Source: Synechococcales cyanobacterium PMM_0073 (GTDB lineage Bacteria > Cyanobacteriota > Cyanobacteriia > Elainellales > Elainellaceae). Taken from it: a DNA stretch of 9,469 nt. Positions 1 to 6,494 of the stretch are shown piece by piece (the first letter of the stretch is position 1; each line of letters starts with the position of its first letter). The stretch covers positions 1 to 9,469 of the forward strand of contig CASBQH010000009.1 in assembly GCA_949127695.1 (NCBI GenBank). The letters are read 5' to 3'. A program made the position numbers and the translations under genes. The notes below the pieces were generated by a model. The model did no database searches. It was given only the letters and a program-made list of their open reading frames with translations, and was not told where the DNA came from.

Positions 1-674
1 AGCTCATAGATTGAAATACCGTCAATTAGCTCAAAATGCCAATATTGACCGCCCATTGCGGCATAGTGCCGCTGCGTATCAGCAATATACTGCGGCTCTT
101 TGCGCGGGAAGGCAAAAATCAAGCCTGCTTCGCGCTCTGACTGGGGAATAAACGTGAATTCGAGGTTATCAATAATATTGGGCACAGTCTGAATCGGCTT
201 TTCAGTGCCATAGACTTGCCGACAGATATCTAGCATGAAGGGCGAGTCCGTCCAGAGTCGCACGCGCGGATCGCGATAGTCAAAATTAGTTTTGACAAAA
301 ATCGGAGCCTGCAAATAGGCAATGGCAACGCCTGAAACTTCATCAATAATGTCACTCATCAGATCTGGAACAATACAGATATCGTCATGGCGGCGATCCT
401 GCCAGCGAATGTAGGGCAACCCAGAGACACCCTTCTCGCCATAGGTATCTTGGCCGCTCATGGTAGCCAGCACAGCCTCCGCGCCACAAGCTCGCGCCAC
501 AGCGCAATGTCGCATTATGTTGAGCGTGCCGCCAAACACTTGATCCACCCGAAAAAACTTGCGTCGTAGCCAGCCGTCCATCCACCGGAGTCGCATGGTC
601 ATGGCTGCTCTATGAAGGTTCCACCATCCGCTGCTTCGCTGCTCATAATCTGCGACTAAAAATACGAAGCGCAT
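1..674 (-). CDS. Probable GT-B-type glycosyltransferase, 5' part (runs off the left edge)
   Basis: An open frame of 224 codons reads leftwards without a stop to the window edge, so the C-terminal part is missing. The N-terminus starts MRFVFLVADY, then has a GGTLNIMRHCAVARACGAEAV stretch (about residues 48-67), like the glycine-rich first loop and helix of GT-B glycosyltransferases. Around residues 117-152 is an acceptor-domain-like region (YLQAPIF, then DPRVRLWTDSPFM). From about residue 163 a VPNIIDN segment leads into an IFAFPRK motif, which resembles the linker and start of the nucleotide-sugar-binding domain. The start at 674 is preceded by GAGG at 685-688, ten bases away, and by a plausible promoter. 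The likely role is sugar transfer in polysaccharide or glycolipid synthesis, which fits the RffA-type transaminase across the spacer. The donor and acceptor cannot be told, and the GT family is inferred from general pattern. Confidence 0.6.
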   Translation of the reverse strand, partial: MRFVFLVADYEQRSSGWWNLHRAAMTMRLRWMDGWLRRKFFRVDQVFGGTLNIMRHCAVARACGAEAVLATMSGQDTYGEKGVSGLPYIRWQDRRHDDICIVPDLMSDIIDEVSGVAIAYLQAPIFVKTNFDYRDPRVRLWTDSPFMLDICRQVYGTEKPIQTVPNIIDNLEFTFIPQSEREAGLIFAFPRKEPQYIADTQRHYAAMGGQYWHFELIDGISIYE

Positions 675-698
675 AGGTCATCATCCTCAAAAACAGTT

Positions 699-727
699 TT
701 TAAACAAGGTCAAAATCAGGCTGGCAA
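699..727 (-). promoter_or_regulatory. Candidate sigma70-type promoter of the glycosyltransferase gene
   Basis: Read on the minus strand, TTGCCA (722-727, five of six bases of the -35 consensus) is followed after exactly 17 bases by TTTAAA (699-704, four of six of the -10 consensus). Transcription would begin near 692 and give a leader of about 18 bases carrying GAGG before the ATG at 674. This is a consensus match only. Confidence 0.4.
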
Positions 728-755
728 CTAGCTAGCTATAGCGGATGGGGCATGA

Positions 756-771
756 ACAGGGAATACCCTGT
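756..771. repeat. 16-bp inverted repeat, possible operator
   Basis: ACAGGGAATACCCTGT has perfect 6-bp arms around a 4-bp centre. It lies about 65-80 bp upstream of the inferred glycosyltransferase start of transcription, where an activator could bind. It also resembles a short hairpin, so a binding role is an inference. Confidence 0.35.
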
Positions 772-1062
772 CTACATAAACTATAGATGCAATCATCTGC
801 TCGACTCAAGCTATCGCGCGCGCTTCAAGCAAATATTACGCTCCAGCGGCAATCCTTATCAAGGTATAAAACTCAAACCTCTGCCAAGCAGCAGATTATT
901 GAACTTAACCTAGTTTTAGTATTTCATGTTTAATTTCAGAATGTAACAGCCTTTACAAAAAACTCATGGGTAAATTTAGTTTTAACGAAGACCGATTTAC
1001 AAGCCTGGAATAGTCATTAACTGAGTCGTAATATGACATATAGCAGGCTTGGGCTACTACCT

Positions 1063-1086
1063 CTCACATCCATCGTCATATGTGAG
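1063..1086. repeat. Inverted repeat with 7-bp arms
   Basis: CTCACAT and ATGTGAG are perfectly complementary and separated by 10 bases. The arms resemble CRP half-sites, but their order is reversed compared with the usual TGTGA-N6-TCACA operator, so it is not called a CRP site. It could be a stem-loop in a long leader of the transaminase gene. Confidence 0.3.
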
Positions 1087-1298
1087 CAGTCAGATCTCAG
1101 CAGATTGTCTTTCCGAAGTAATCAAGGTACAGGACTCAAATTTTCAGCGGTTTTTTCAGTATATTCACGGCTCCAGCGCTTTTTGTGGAAGATCAAGCTG
1201 TCCTATGGGGTGAACCATAGAGCAGCCCCATTAGATACCGATAGACTCCCACTGTTAGATTTCTCTATACCAAATCTTCGACTCACTACAAACGTCCC

Positions 1299-2519
1299 AT
1301 GGTTTATACACCTTCAGATTCGCGCCTAGATCGTCAGAGCAAGCTTCAGTCTGCATTACCCCGTTCTGCTGCCACCAGCCCAGCTCAGCTCAGCATTCCC
1401 TTCAACAATCCGCTGATCACCGGACGAGAGTTGGAGTATATTCGGCAGGCGTTGACCAGCAAACGCACGGCTGGAGATGGATTTTTCACTCAGCAATGTC
1501 AGGCTTTACTCACTCAGCAGATTGGGGCAAAAACGACGCTGATGACGCATTCCTGCACGGCAGCTTTAGAAATGGCGGCGCTGCTGGCCGATCTTCAGCC
1601 TGGGGATGAAGTGATTATGCCCTCGTATACGTTTGTCTCAACGGCAAATGCCTTTGTGCTGCGGGGCGCAGTGCCAGTTTTTGTCGATATTCGCCCCGAT
1701 ACGCTGAATCTGGATGAATCGAAGGTTGAGGCGGCAATTACGCCCAGAACCAAAGTGATTGCGCCGGTTCACTATGCTGGCGTCAGCTGCGACATGGATA
1801 GCCTGATGGCGATTGCCCGCCAGCACAATCTGCTGGTGGTTGAAGATGCGGCTCAGGGTATTTTCTCGGCCTACCAAAATCGGCCTGTAGGCAGTATGGG
1901 ACATCTGGCGGCCTTTAGCTTCCACGAAACCAAAAATATTGTGAGCGGTGAGGGCGGAGCACTGGTAATTAACGACTCGGCCTTGCTAGAGCGGGCTGAG
2001 ATTATTCGTGAGAAGGGCACTAACCGCAGCAAGTTTTTCCGAGGCGAGGTGGATAAATATACCTGGGTTGATCTAGGCTCTTCCTACCTGCCCAGCGATA
2101 TTATCTGCGCTTTCTTGCTGGCACAGCTAGAGCAGGGAGACTGCATCATTCAGCAGCGGATGGAGATTTGGAACTATTACCATCAGGCGTTTGCCGCTCT
2201 AGAGCAGCGGGGAATCCTACGTCGCCCTAGCATTCCGGCAGACTGCCAGCATAACGCTCATATTTACCATCTGCTGACCGAAAGCCTGGAAGTCCGCACG
2301 GCGCTGATGGCGCATCTAAAGCAACAGGGCATCCAGTCCACCTTTCACTATGTGCCGCTGCATAGCGCTCCAGCTGGCCTGCAATATGGCTGCACCTCTG
2401 GCAATCTCTCAGTAACCGAAGATATTAGCGATCGCTTAGTGCGTCTGCCGCTGGGAGCAGCCATGACGATGGCTGAAGCAACCTGCGTGGTTGAGGCTGT
2501 CCTAGAGTTCTTGGGCTGA
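1299..2519 (+). CDS. rffA: dTDP-4-amino-4,6-dideoxygalactose transaminase (RffA/WecE family)
   Basis: This is a PLP-dependent transaminase that, in the studied family, converts dTDP-4-keto-6-deoxyglucose to dTDP-4-amino-4,6-dideoxygalactose with glutamate as amino donor. The product is a precursor of N-acetylfucosamine in surface glycans. The match to E. coli WecE is close along the length: SCTAALEMAA (85-94), PGDEVIMPSYTFVSTANAFV (101-120), VEDAAQG (181-187), SFHETKN with the PLP lysine at K212, and EIIREKGTNRS shortly after. At 406 residues it is about 30 longer than the E. coli enzyme. The extra part is an N-terminal tail rich in S, A and Q before the conserved IPFNNP at residue 33. ATG 1299 is kept because no ATG, GTG or TTG codon lies in frame between it and IPFNNP, and a stop lies upstream at 1242. 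There is no clear Shine-Dalgarno site. The other dTDP-sugar pathway genes are not in the window. A related sugar aminotransferase with another dTDP-sugar is the main alternative. Confidence 0.93.
   Translation: MVYTPSDSRLDRQSKLQSALPRSAATSPAQLSIPFNNPLITGRELEYIRQALTSKRTAGDGFFTQQCQALLTQQIGAKTTLMTHSCTAALEMAALLADLQPGDEVIMPSYTFVSTANAFVLRGAVPVFVDIRPDTLNLDESKVEAAITPRTKVIAPVHYAGVSCDMDSLMAIARQHNLLVVEDAAQGIFSAYQNRPVGSMGHLAAFSFHETKNIVSGEGGALVINDSALLERAEIIREKGTNRSKFFRGEVDKYTWVDLGSSYLPSDIICAFLLAQLEQGDCIIQQRMEIWNYYHQAFAALEQRGILRRPSIPADCQHNAHIYHLLTESLEVRTALMAHLKQQGIQSTFHYVPLHSAPAGLQYGCTSGNLSVTEDISDRLVRLPLGAAMTMAEATCVVEAVLEFLG
2428..2435. repeat. HIP1 octamer
   Basis: GCGATCGC, the highly iterated palindrome of many cyanobacterial genomes, lies within the transaminase gene. 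It is the only perfect copy I found in the window. It supports a cyanobacterial origin weakly, as one copy can occur by chance. Confidence 0.6.
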
Positions 2520-2557
2520 AGAGATTGAAGCCACTGCCGTCGAATCAAGCATTGAAT

Positions 2558-2609
2558 TTAGTTTGCTGAATTAGTTTGCTGAATTAGTTTGCTGAATTAG
2601 TTTGTTGAG
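2558..2609. repeat. 13-bp tandem repeat, four copies
   Basis: TTAGTTTGCTGAA occurs three times exactly (2558-2570, 2571-2583, 2584-2596), followed by a fourth copy TTAGTTTGTTGAG (2597-2609) with two changes. It lies in the 235-bp spacer between the transaminase and the adaptor gene. A weak GTTGAG/CTCAAC dyad (2604-2625) overlaps its right end. The rest of the spacer shows no gene, and I could not place a promoter with confidence. Confidence 0.9.
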
Positions 2610-2754
2610 CGAGCCGCAACTCAACGCTCTACAGCTGCGCTGAGGCAAAGCACTACAGGCTCCGCCTAGCAGCTAAAACCAGGGATAGAACCCAAACAGG
2701 ACAAAATTGCCGATAATGTAACAGCGCTCTGCAAACCTAGCTGCCTCATTGCTG

Positions 2755-4071
2755 ATGATTGCTCCTCGTTGGCTGCTTTATTCTGCTCCTCACCAGCTGA
2801 TTCTGGCGACGGTTGGACTGCTAGCTCTAACCAGCTGCACCCCTCCACCTGCCGAATCTGGCCGCGACCGAGCCAAGCTGCCCCCTGCTGTGGAAACTGC
2901 CGTTGCCGCAACCGGCAGCCTAGAAACCGCAATCGAATATACCGGCACGACTGCCCCAATCCGTGAAGTGTCGCTACGCGCCCAAACCGAAGGCCGATTG
3001 CTCAATCTCGCGGTTAATTTGGGCGACCCAGTGCGTCAAGGGCAGGTGCTGGGGCAGGTAGACAGTCAGCTGCTGCTGGCGTTGGTAGATCAGGAGCGGG
3101 CTGAGCTAGCGGCCTTAGAGTCAGAGGTGGCGCAGGCGAACGCCGAGGTGAGTGATACCAAGGCTCAGGTTGAGCAGGCCAGGGTTGAGCTACAGCAGGC
3201 GCAGTCTGACGCCAACCGGCTACAGTCGCTAGCCAATCAGGGCGCAATCACAGCGCAGTCTGCGGAGCAGTCAGTGACGGCGGCTCGCACGGCGCAGCAG
3301 CAGCTCAACTCAGCCCAAGAGCAGGTGCGAACCCGTCAGCAAGGCGTCACGGCTGCCCAAAAGCGCGTCACGGCACAGCAGGCCACCCTGAACGAAGTTG
3401 AAGCCCGCGAAGCCTTTGCAGCCCTCAGCGCCCCGATATCTGGAGCGGTGTTGCAAAGAACCGTTGAACCGGGCGACCTGCTGCGCCCCGGCGACGAGGT
3501 GCTGAAGCTGGGAGATTTTAGCGCTGTGAAGGTAGCAGTGCAGGTCTCAGAGCTGGAGTTGGGCGATCTGCGGGTGGGGCAGTCGGCACAGGTGAAGCTG
3601 GACGCTTTTCCTAATCGGGTGCTGCGCGGCCAGATCACCCGGATTTCACCCGCAGCAGATCCAACGGCTAGGCTCGTGCCCATTGAGGTGACGATTGCCA
3701 ACGCTGACGGGCAAATTGGCAGCGGCTTGCTGGCGCGGGTGCAGTTTCAGTCGGCAAAATCAGCAGAGCAGATCATCGTGCCTGAAGCTGCCTTAAACAT
3801 TGCCGAAAGCTCAGATTCGGCGCTGTTTGTGCTGGCTAATTTGCAGGATAATTCGGGTGATAATTCAGGAGATAGTTCGGGTGAAGCTGCTAAGGTAATG
3901 GCTCGTCCAGTGACGGTGGGCAGAACGCTAAACAACAAAGCCGAGATTACATCAGGGCTAAAGGCGGGAGAAGTCTTTGTGATCCGCAGCAGCAAACCTT
4001 TAGAAGATGGCCAAAGCGTGAAGCTGAGTATTTTGTCAGAGACAGAGGCCAAGCCATCATCAGGAGGCTGA
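2755..4071 (+). CDS. RND/HlyD-family periplasmic adaptor lipoprotein (membrane fusion protein)
   Basis: Membrane-fusion proteins of this type link an inner-membrane RND or ABC pump to the outer-membrane channel. Numbering from ATG 2755 (438 residues), a hydrophobic segment ends in LLALTSC with a lipobox cysteine at 28, so the protein is probably a lipid-anchored periplasmic protein. A first lipoyl half (about 70-105, with EGRLLNLAVNLGDPVRQGQ) leads to a long A/Q/E-rich coiled-coil hairpin (about 108-218). The second lipoyl half is at about 225-255 (SAPISGAVLQRTVEPGDLL), followed by beta-barrel and membrane-proximal domains. A small DNSG repeat is inserted near 365-376. TTG 2749, in frame two codons earlier, is an alternative start; neither has a clear ribosome site. 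No pump or channel gene is adjacent, so the partner and substrate are unknown. Confidence 0.88.
   Translation: MIAPRWLLYSAPHQLILATVGLLALTSCTPPPAESGRDRAKLPPAVETAVAATGSLETAIEYTGTTAPIREVSLRAQTEGRLLNLAVNLGDPVRQGQVLGQVDSQLLLALVDQERAELAALESEVAQANAEVSDTKAQVEQARVELQQAQSDANRLQSLANQGAITAQSAEQSVTAARTAQQQLNSAQEQVRTRQQGVTAAQKRVTAQQATLNEVEAREAFAALSAPISGAVLQRTVEPGDLLRPGDEVLKLGDFSAVKVAVQVSELELGDLRVGQSAQVKLDAFPNRVLRGQITRISPAADPTARLVPIEVTIANADGQIGSGLLARVQFQSAKSAEQIIVPEAALNIAESSDSALFVLANLQDNSGDNSGDSSGEAAKVMARPVTVGRTLNNKAEITSGLKAGEVFVIRSSKPLEDGQSVKLSILSETEAKPSSGG
3847..3882 (+). repeat. In-frame 12-bp tandem repeat in the adaptor gene (DNSG x3)
   Basis: Three 12-bp units (3847-3858, 3859-3870, 3871-3882) encode DNSG, DNSG and DSSG in a C-terminal loop of the adaptor. 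The units differ by two or three bases each. The acidic and glycine-rich product suggests a flexible surface loop that tolerates length change. Confidence 0.85.
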
Positions 4072-4124
4072 GTCAGTTTATGAAGTCATCAGTCATGCCA
4101 ACGACTTGACAAACTGACTTAGCC
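4066..4124. terminator. Shared imperfect palindrome between convergent genes, possible bidirectional terminator
   Basis: GGCTGAGTCAGTTT (4066-4079) pairs with AAACTGACTTAGCC (4111-4124) over 14 positions, 13 Watson-Crick and one G-T. A broken inner stem adds TGAAGTC against GACTTGA-like sequence (4081-4089 with 4101-4109), around an 11-base loop. Of 24 arm positions, 20 are complementary in the strict sense. The left arm contains the adaptor stop codon, the loop contains the aminotransferase stop codon, and the right arm encodes the aminotransferase C-terminus. Neither side has a T tract, so it is not a classical intrinsic terminator. Ending of both transcripts is inferred from position. Confidence 0.5.
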
Positions 4125-5259
4125 GCTCCATGCCGAGATGAATGTTCTCGACGCTGGTGGCATAGGAGAACCGAATACAGTCATCTGCGCCAAAGGCGAC
4201 GCCCGGAATAGCGGCCACATAGTGTTGATCTAGGAGCTTGCTGCAAAAGTCAAGCGAACTCATGCCGAGCTGGCTGATATTGGGCAGCACATAGAACGCG
4301 CCCTGCGGCGTGGGGCAGGTGAATCCCGGCAGCGCATTAATGTATTCTAAAATCACCTGACGCCGCTCGGTGAAGGCTGCCAGCATCGGCTGGAGGCAGT
4401 CCTGCGAGTCGCGGTAGGCCGCAATTGCGCCATATTGGGCGAAGGTGCAGACATTTGAAGTGCTGTGCCCCTGCACCATCGTGGCGGCTTTAATCAGCGG
4501 CAGCGCTCCGGCCAGAAAGCCGATCCGCCAGCCCGTCATCGCGTAGGTTTTGGCAAAGCCGCTGCTGACAATGGTGCGCTCAAAGACTTCTGGGCTGACT
4601 GCGCCCATGCTCAGATGCGTCGCGCCGTCATAGAGCCACTTTTCGTAGATTTCGTCAGCCACCACCAGCAGATCATGCTTCACTACCACTTCGGCCAACG
4701 CCCGCACCTCGTCTGGGCTGTAGACCATGCCGGTGGGATTGGAGGGCGAATTGAATACAAACAGCTTGGTCTGGGGCGTGATCGCTGCGCTCAGCTGAGC
4801 GGGGGTGATTTTGTAGCTGGCTGCTAGCGTCGTAGGCAAAATCACCGGCTTGCCGCCCGCTAGCTTCACCATTTCAGGGTAGCTGACCCAGTAGGGCGCA
4901 GGAATGATCACCTCATCGCCCGGTTCAATCAGCGCCATCATCAGGTTGTAGAGCGAATGCTTGCCGCCGTTGGTGACGATCACGTTCTCTGCGCCGTAGC
5001 AGAGCTGGTTGTCGCGCTGAAGCTTCTGGGCAATCGCCTCGCGCAGCTCTGGCTCGCCCGCCGCTGGCCCATAGCGCGTTTTGCCTTGATCAATCGCCGC
5101 TTTGGCTGCCGCGCAGATGTGAGCAGGCGTATCAAAATCTGGCTCGCCGACGCTAAAACTAATCACATCTAGCCCGTCCCGCTTCATGGCTTTGGCTTTG
5201 GCGTCGATCGCCAGGGTCATGGAGGGAGTGACTTGCGAGATACGGGATGCCAGTTTCAT
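4093..5259 (-). CDS. Class I PLP aminotransferase, aspartate aminotransferase Ibeta type
   Basis: A complete 388-residue fold-type I aminotransferase, the usual length for the Ibeta aspartate aminotransferases (aspC/aspB-like). It is expected to exchange amino groups between aspartate and 2-oxoglutarate in the cytosol; some members also use prephenate. Visible motifs are NGGK with K100, SNPTG (173-177) with N174, ADEIYE with D202, [14 protein letters not shown] with the PLP lysine K237 and R245, and CIRFSYA with R363, the alpha-carboxylate-binding arginine. The NGGK lysine corresponds to Lys109 of the Thermus enzyme, which that family uses for acidic side chains, and this favours aspartate over aromatic or alanine substrates. 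The start at 5259 (MKLASRI) matches the family N-terminus. It converges with the adaptor gene across 21 bases and diverges from the VOC gene. A bifunctional aspartate/prephenate role cannot be separated by sight. Confidence 0.93.
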   Translation of the reverse strand: MKLASRISQVTPSMTLAIDAKAKAMKRDGLDVISFSVGEPDFDTPAHICAAAKAAIDQGKTRYGPAAGEPELREAIAQKLQRDNQLCYGAENVIVTNGGKHSLYNLMMALIEPGDEVIIPAPYWVSYPEMVKLAGGKPVILPTTLAASYKITPAQLSAAITPQTKLFVFNSPSNPTGMVYSPDEVRALAEVVVKHDLLVVADEIYEKWLYDGATHLSMGAVSPEVFERTIVSSGFAKTYAMTGWRIGFLAGALPLIKAATMVQGHSTSNVCTFAQYGAIAAYRDSQDCLQPMLAAFTERRQVILEYINALPGFTCPTPQGAFYVLPNISQLGMSSLDFCSKLLDQHYVAAIPGVAFGADDCIRFSYATSVENIHLGMERLSQFVKSLA

Positions 5260-5272
5260 GCGGTTTACTAGA

Positions 5273-5290
5273 AGATCTGCAAAGATCTGC
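5273..5290. repeat. Direct repeat AGATCTGC x2
   Basis: AGATCTGC occurs at 5273-5280 and 5283-5290, two bases apart, 13-31 bases before the aminotransferase start codon. The second copy runs into the left arm of the inverted repeat at 5287-5374. A spacing of ten bases puts both copies on one face of the helix, as in a paired protein site; this is an inference. Confidence 0.4.
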
Positions 5291-5374
5291 GTCAGAGGCT
5301 TGCTTTAAGTTACCGCATTGGTGAGAGCGATGCGCCGGAATGTCAGATAATCCTCACATTTGCCTCTGATGCAG
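5287..5374. repeat. Long-arm inverted repeat in the divergent aminotransferase/VOC spacer
   Basis: CTGCGTCAGAGGC (5287-5299) and GCCTCTGATGCAG (5362-5374) are complementary at 12 of 13 positions, the exception being G-T, with 62 bases between. A smaller CGCAT-N11-ATGCG hairpin (5314-5334) lies inside. The 170-bp spacer (5260-5429) must hold the promoters of both divergent genes. GATAAT at 5346-5351 is a fair -10 for the VOC side but lacks a well-spaced -35. The repeat may be a paired operator or a leader structure. Confidence 0.55.
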
Positions 5375-5429
5375 GACGGGTTAAGCTAAGCAAAAGCGCG
5401 ATGTATCTAGGGATATCTGGGTTTTGGTC

Positions 5430-5795
5430 ATGCAGCTAGAGCAGATTTTTGTGGCGTTGGCTGAGCCAGCTTCTGGGACGCTCCTGCCGTTTTACCAGCG
5501 GCTATTTGAGCAAGATCCAGTGGTTTGGCAACCGGGCTATGCAGAGTTTGACCTGCCGGGGCTGAAGCTAGGAATTTTCCAACCGCAGGCCAACCAGCAG
5601 GCTGAGTTTGCGGGGTCTGCGGGCAGCATCAGCCTCTGCTTAGAAGTGGCGCAGCTAGAGGCGGCAGTCGAGCGCCTGCGGGATCTGGGCTATCCGCCGC
5701 CCGGAGCAATTGTGACGGCTTCGCATGGCCGCGAGATCTATGCCTATGATCCGGCAGGCAATCGGCTAATTTTGCATGAGTCAAAAACCCGGTAA
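5430..5795 (+). CDS. VOC-superfamily (glyoxalase/bleomycin-resistance fold) small protein
   Basis: A 121-residue protein with the two-module pattern of vicinal-oxygen-chelate domains. An N-terminal strand (LEQIFVALA) is followed by a helix (PFYQRLFEQDP) and strands with FDLPGLKLGIFQP (about 40-52). The second module has SISLCLEV, a helix AAVERLRDLGY, and the C-terminal YAYDPAGNRLILHE (about 104-117), the most typical motif of the fold. E117 is at the usual metal-ligand position, but the first strand lacks the usual histidine, so metal-dependent catalysis is doubtful. ATG 5430 is preferred over TTG 5424, which is two codons upstream and in frame. The DUF1499 gene starts 32 bases after the stop, so the two are probably co-transcribed. 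The substrate is unknown. Confidence 0.85.
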   Translation: MQLEQIFVALAEPASGTLLPFYQRLFEQDPVVWQPGYAEFDLPGLKLGIFQPQANQQAEFAGSAGSISLCLEVAQLEAAVERLRDLGYPPPGAIVTASHGREIYAYDPAGNRLILHESKTR

Positions 5796-5827
5796 ACTAA
5801 GAGCGTAATTACAGCTCAGGCTGAATC

Positions 5828-6412
5828 ATGGTTCAGACAGGTTTTTCGGTTTTTTCAGTCATGATCGCAGTCGTTTTGGCGCTGGGCTGCTGGTTGGGCG
5901 CTGCGCCTGCCTCAGCTCAGCCCGCCTTGCTGCATCTATCGCCGAGTTCGCCAAGTTTATTGACAGGTCATTTACTGACAGGGGAAATCGCTATGGGAAG
6001 TAAATCGCTGTTTTCGTTTTCCGGCCAGCGTCCAGAAAATATCGGCGTCAAGGACGGCAAGCTCGCGCTCTGCCCCGACTCGCCCAACTGCGTCAATAGC
6101 CAAATGCCGGAGAGCGACGCCGAGCATAAAATTGCCCCGCTGACCTACAGCGCTGCGCCCGCTGAAGCCTTCGCCCAGCTCAAATCTGTGATTTCTGGCA
6201 TGGAGCGCAGCCAAATCATCAGCGAAACAGCAGACTATATCTACGCTGAGTTCACCAGCGCCCTGATGGGCTATGTGGATGATGTGGAGTTTTACCTCGA
6301 CCCTAGCCAGCCCAATGAAATCCAGGTGCGTTCAGCTTCTAGACTAGGGCAGTCTGACTTAGGGGTCAACCGCAAGCGAATTGAGGAAATCCGCAGCAAG
6401 CTGGTCAGCTAG
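5828..6412 (+). CDS. DUF1499 family protein with predicted signal peptide
   Basis: The family is recognised by LCPDSPNCVNSQ (81-92), IYAEFTSALMGYVDDVEFYL (138-157) and RSASRLGQSDLGVNRKRIEE (168-187), which are the DUF1499 core motifs in the right order. DUF1499 has no settled biochemical role. From ATG 5828 the protein has 194 residues and begins with a hydrophobic stretch ending in APASA before Q31, which suggests export. The n-region has no lysine or arginine, which is unusual for a signal peptide. A second in-frame ATG at 5993 (residue 56) has AGGGGA at 5980-5985, seven bases ahead, the best ribosome site nearby, and would give a 139-residue cytosolic form beginning just before the conserved domain. 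The longer form is kept because of the Ala-x-Ala cleavage motif. Confidence 0.87.
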   Translation: MVQTGFSVFSVMIAVVLALGCWLGAAPASAQPALLHLSPSSPSLLTGHLLTGEIAMGSKSLFSFSGQRPENIGVKDGKLALCPDSPNCVNSQMPESDAEHKIAPLTYSAAPAEAFAQLKSVISGMERSQIISETADYIYAEFTSALMGYVDDVEFYLDPSQPNEIQVRSASRLGQSDLGVNRKRIEEIRSKLVS

Positions 6413-6458
6413 CGGGCTGGGCTACGGGTTGGGAGCAAGACTCAGCTCGCCCAGATCC

Positions 6459-6486
6459 AAAAAAACCCCCAGCTTTTGGCCGGGGG
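6459..6486 (-). terminator. Intrinsic terminator of the YbjQ-family gene
   Basis: Read on the minus strand, CCCCC (6482-6486) pairs with GGGGG (6466-6470); after one mismatch GC pairs with GC around a short A-rich loop. A run of seven T follows (A tract 6459-6465 on plus). On the plus strand there is no T tract after the stem, so it acts on minus-strand transcripts. It lies about 90 bases after the YbjQ-family stop codon. Confidence 0.85.
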
Positions 6487-6494
6487 CATCTCTG

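Larger units (their letters stand above)
675..1298. other. Divergent intergenic region without a convincing gene
   Basis: This 624-bp spacer lies between the divergent glycosyltransferase and transaminase genes. It is more AT-rich than the flanking genes and has stops in all frames, apart from one short open frame (1033-1329) that does not look like a protein. It holds the candidate glycosyltransferase promoter, a 16-bp inverted repeat (756-771), a CGCGCGCGC alternating tract (815-823), a 24-bp inverted repeat (1063-1086), and two TTTTCAG copies near 1141-1160. I found no convincing promoter for the plus-strand gene and no recognisable RNA. Confidence 0.6.

Noticed and set aside
385..585. Open frame of 66 codons on minus inside the glycosyltransferase region
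   Set aside because: It is an alternative frame of the partial glycosyltransferase, which is open over 224 codons and has family-like motifs.
815..823. Alternating CGCGCGCGC tract as Z-DNA or a regulatory element
   Set aside because: Nine bases is short, and nothing else nearby supports a role.
1063..1086. CRP-type operator
   Set aside because: The half-sites occur in the reverse order (TCACA before TGTGA) with a long centre, unlike the TGTGA-N6-TCACA consensus; kept only as an inverted repeat.
1033..1329. Open frame of 98 codons on plus before the transaminase
   Set aside because: Its composition is like translated AT-rich spacer, it has no recognisable motif, and it overlaps the start of the well-supported transaminase in another frame.
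3336..3701. Open frame of 121 codons on minus within the adaptor gene
   Set aside because: It is antisense to a clear adaptor coding region, is rich in Ser, Arg and Thr and has no family pattern, as expected of a shadow frame in GC-rich DNA.
5403..5416. NtcA-like GTA-N8-TAT in front of the VOC gene
   Set aside because: It misses the final C of the GTA-N8-TAC consensus, has no -10 at the right distance, and lies too close to the start codon.
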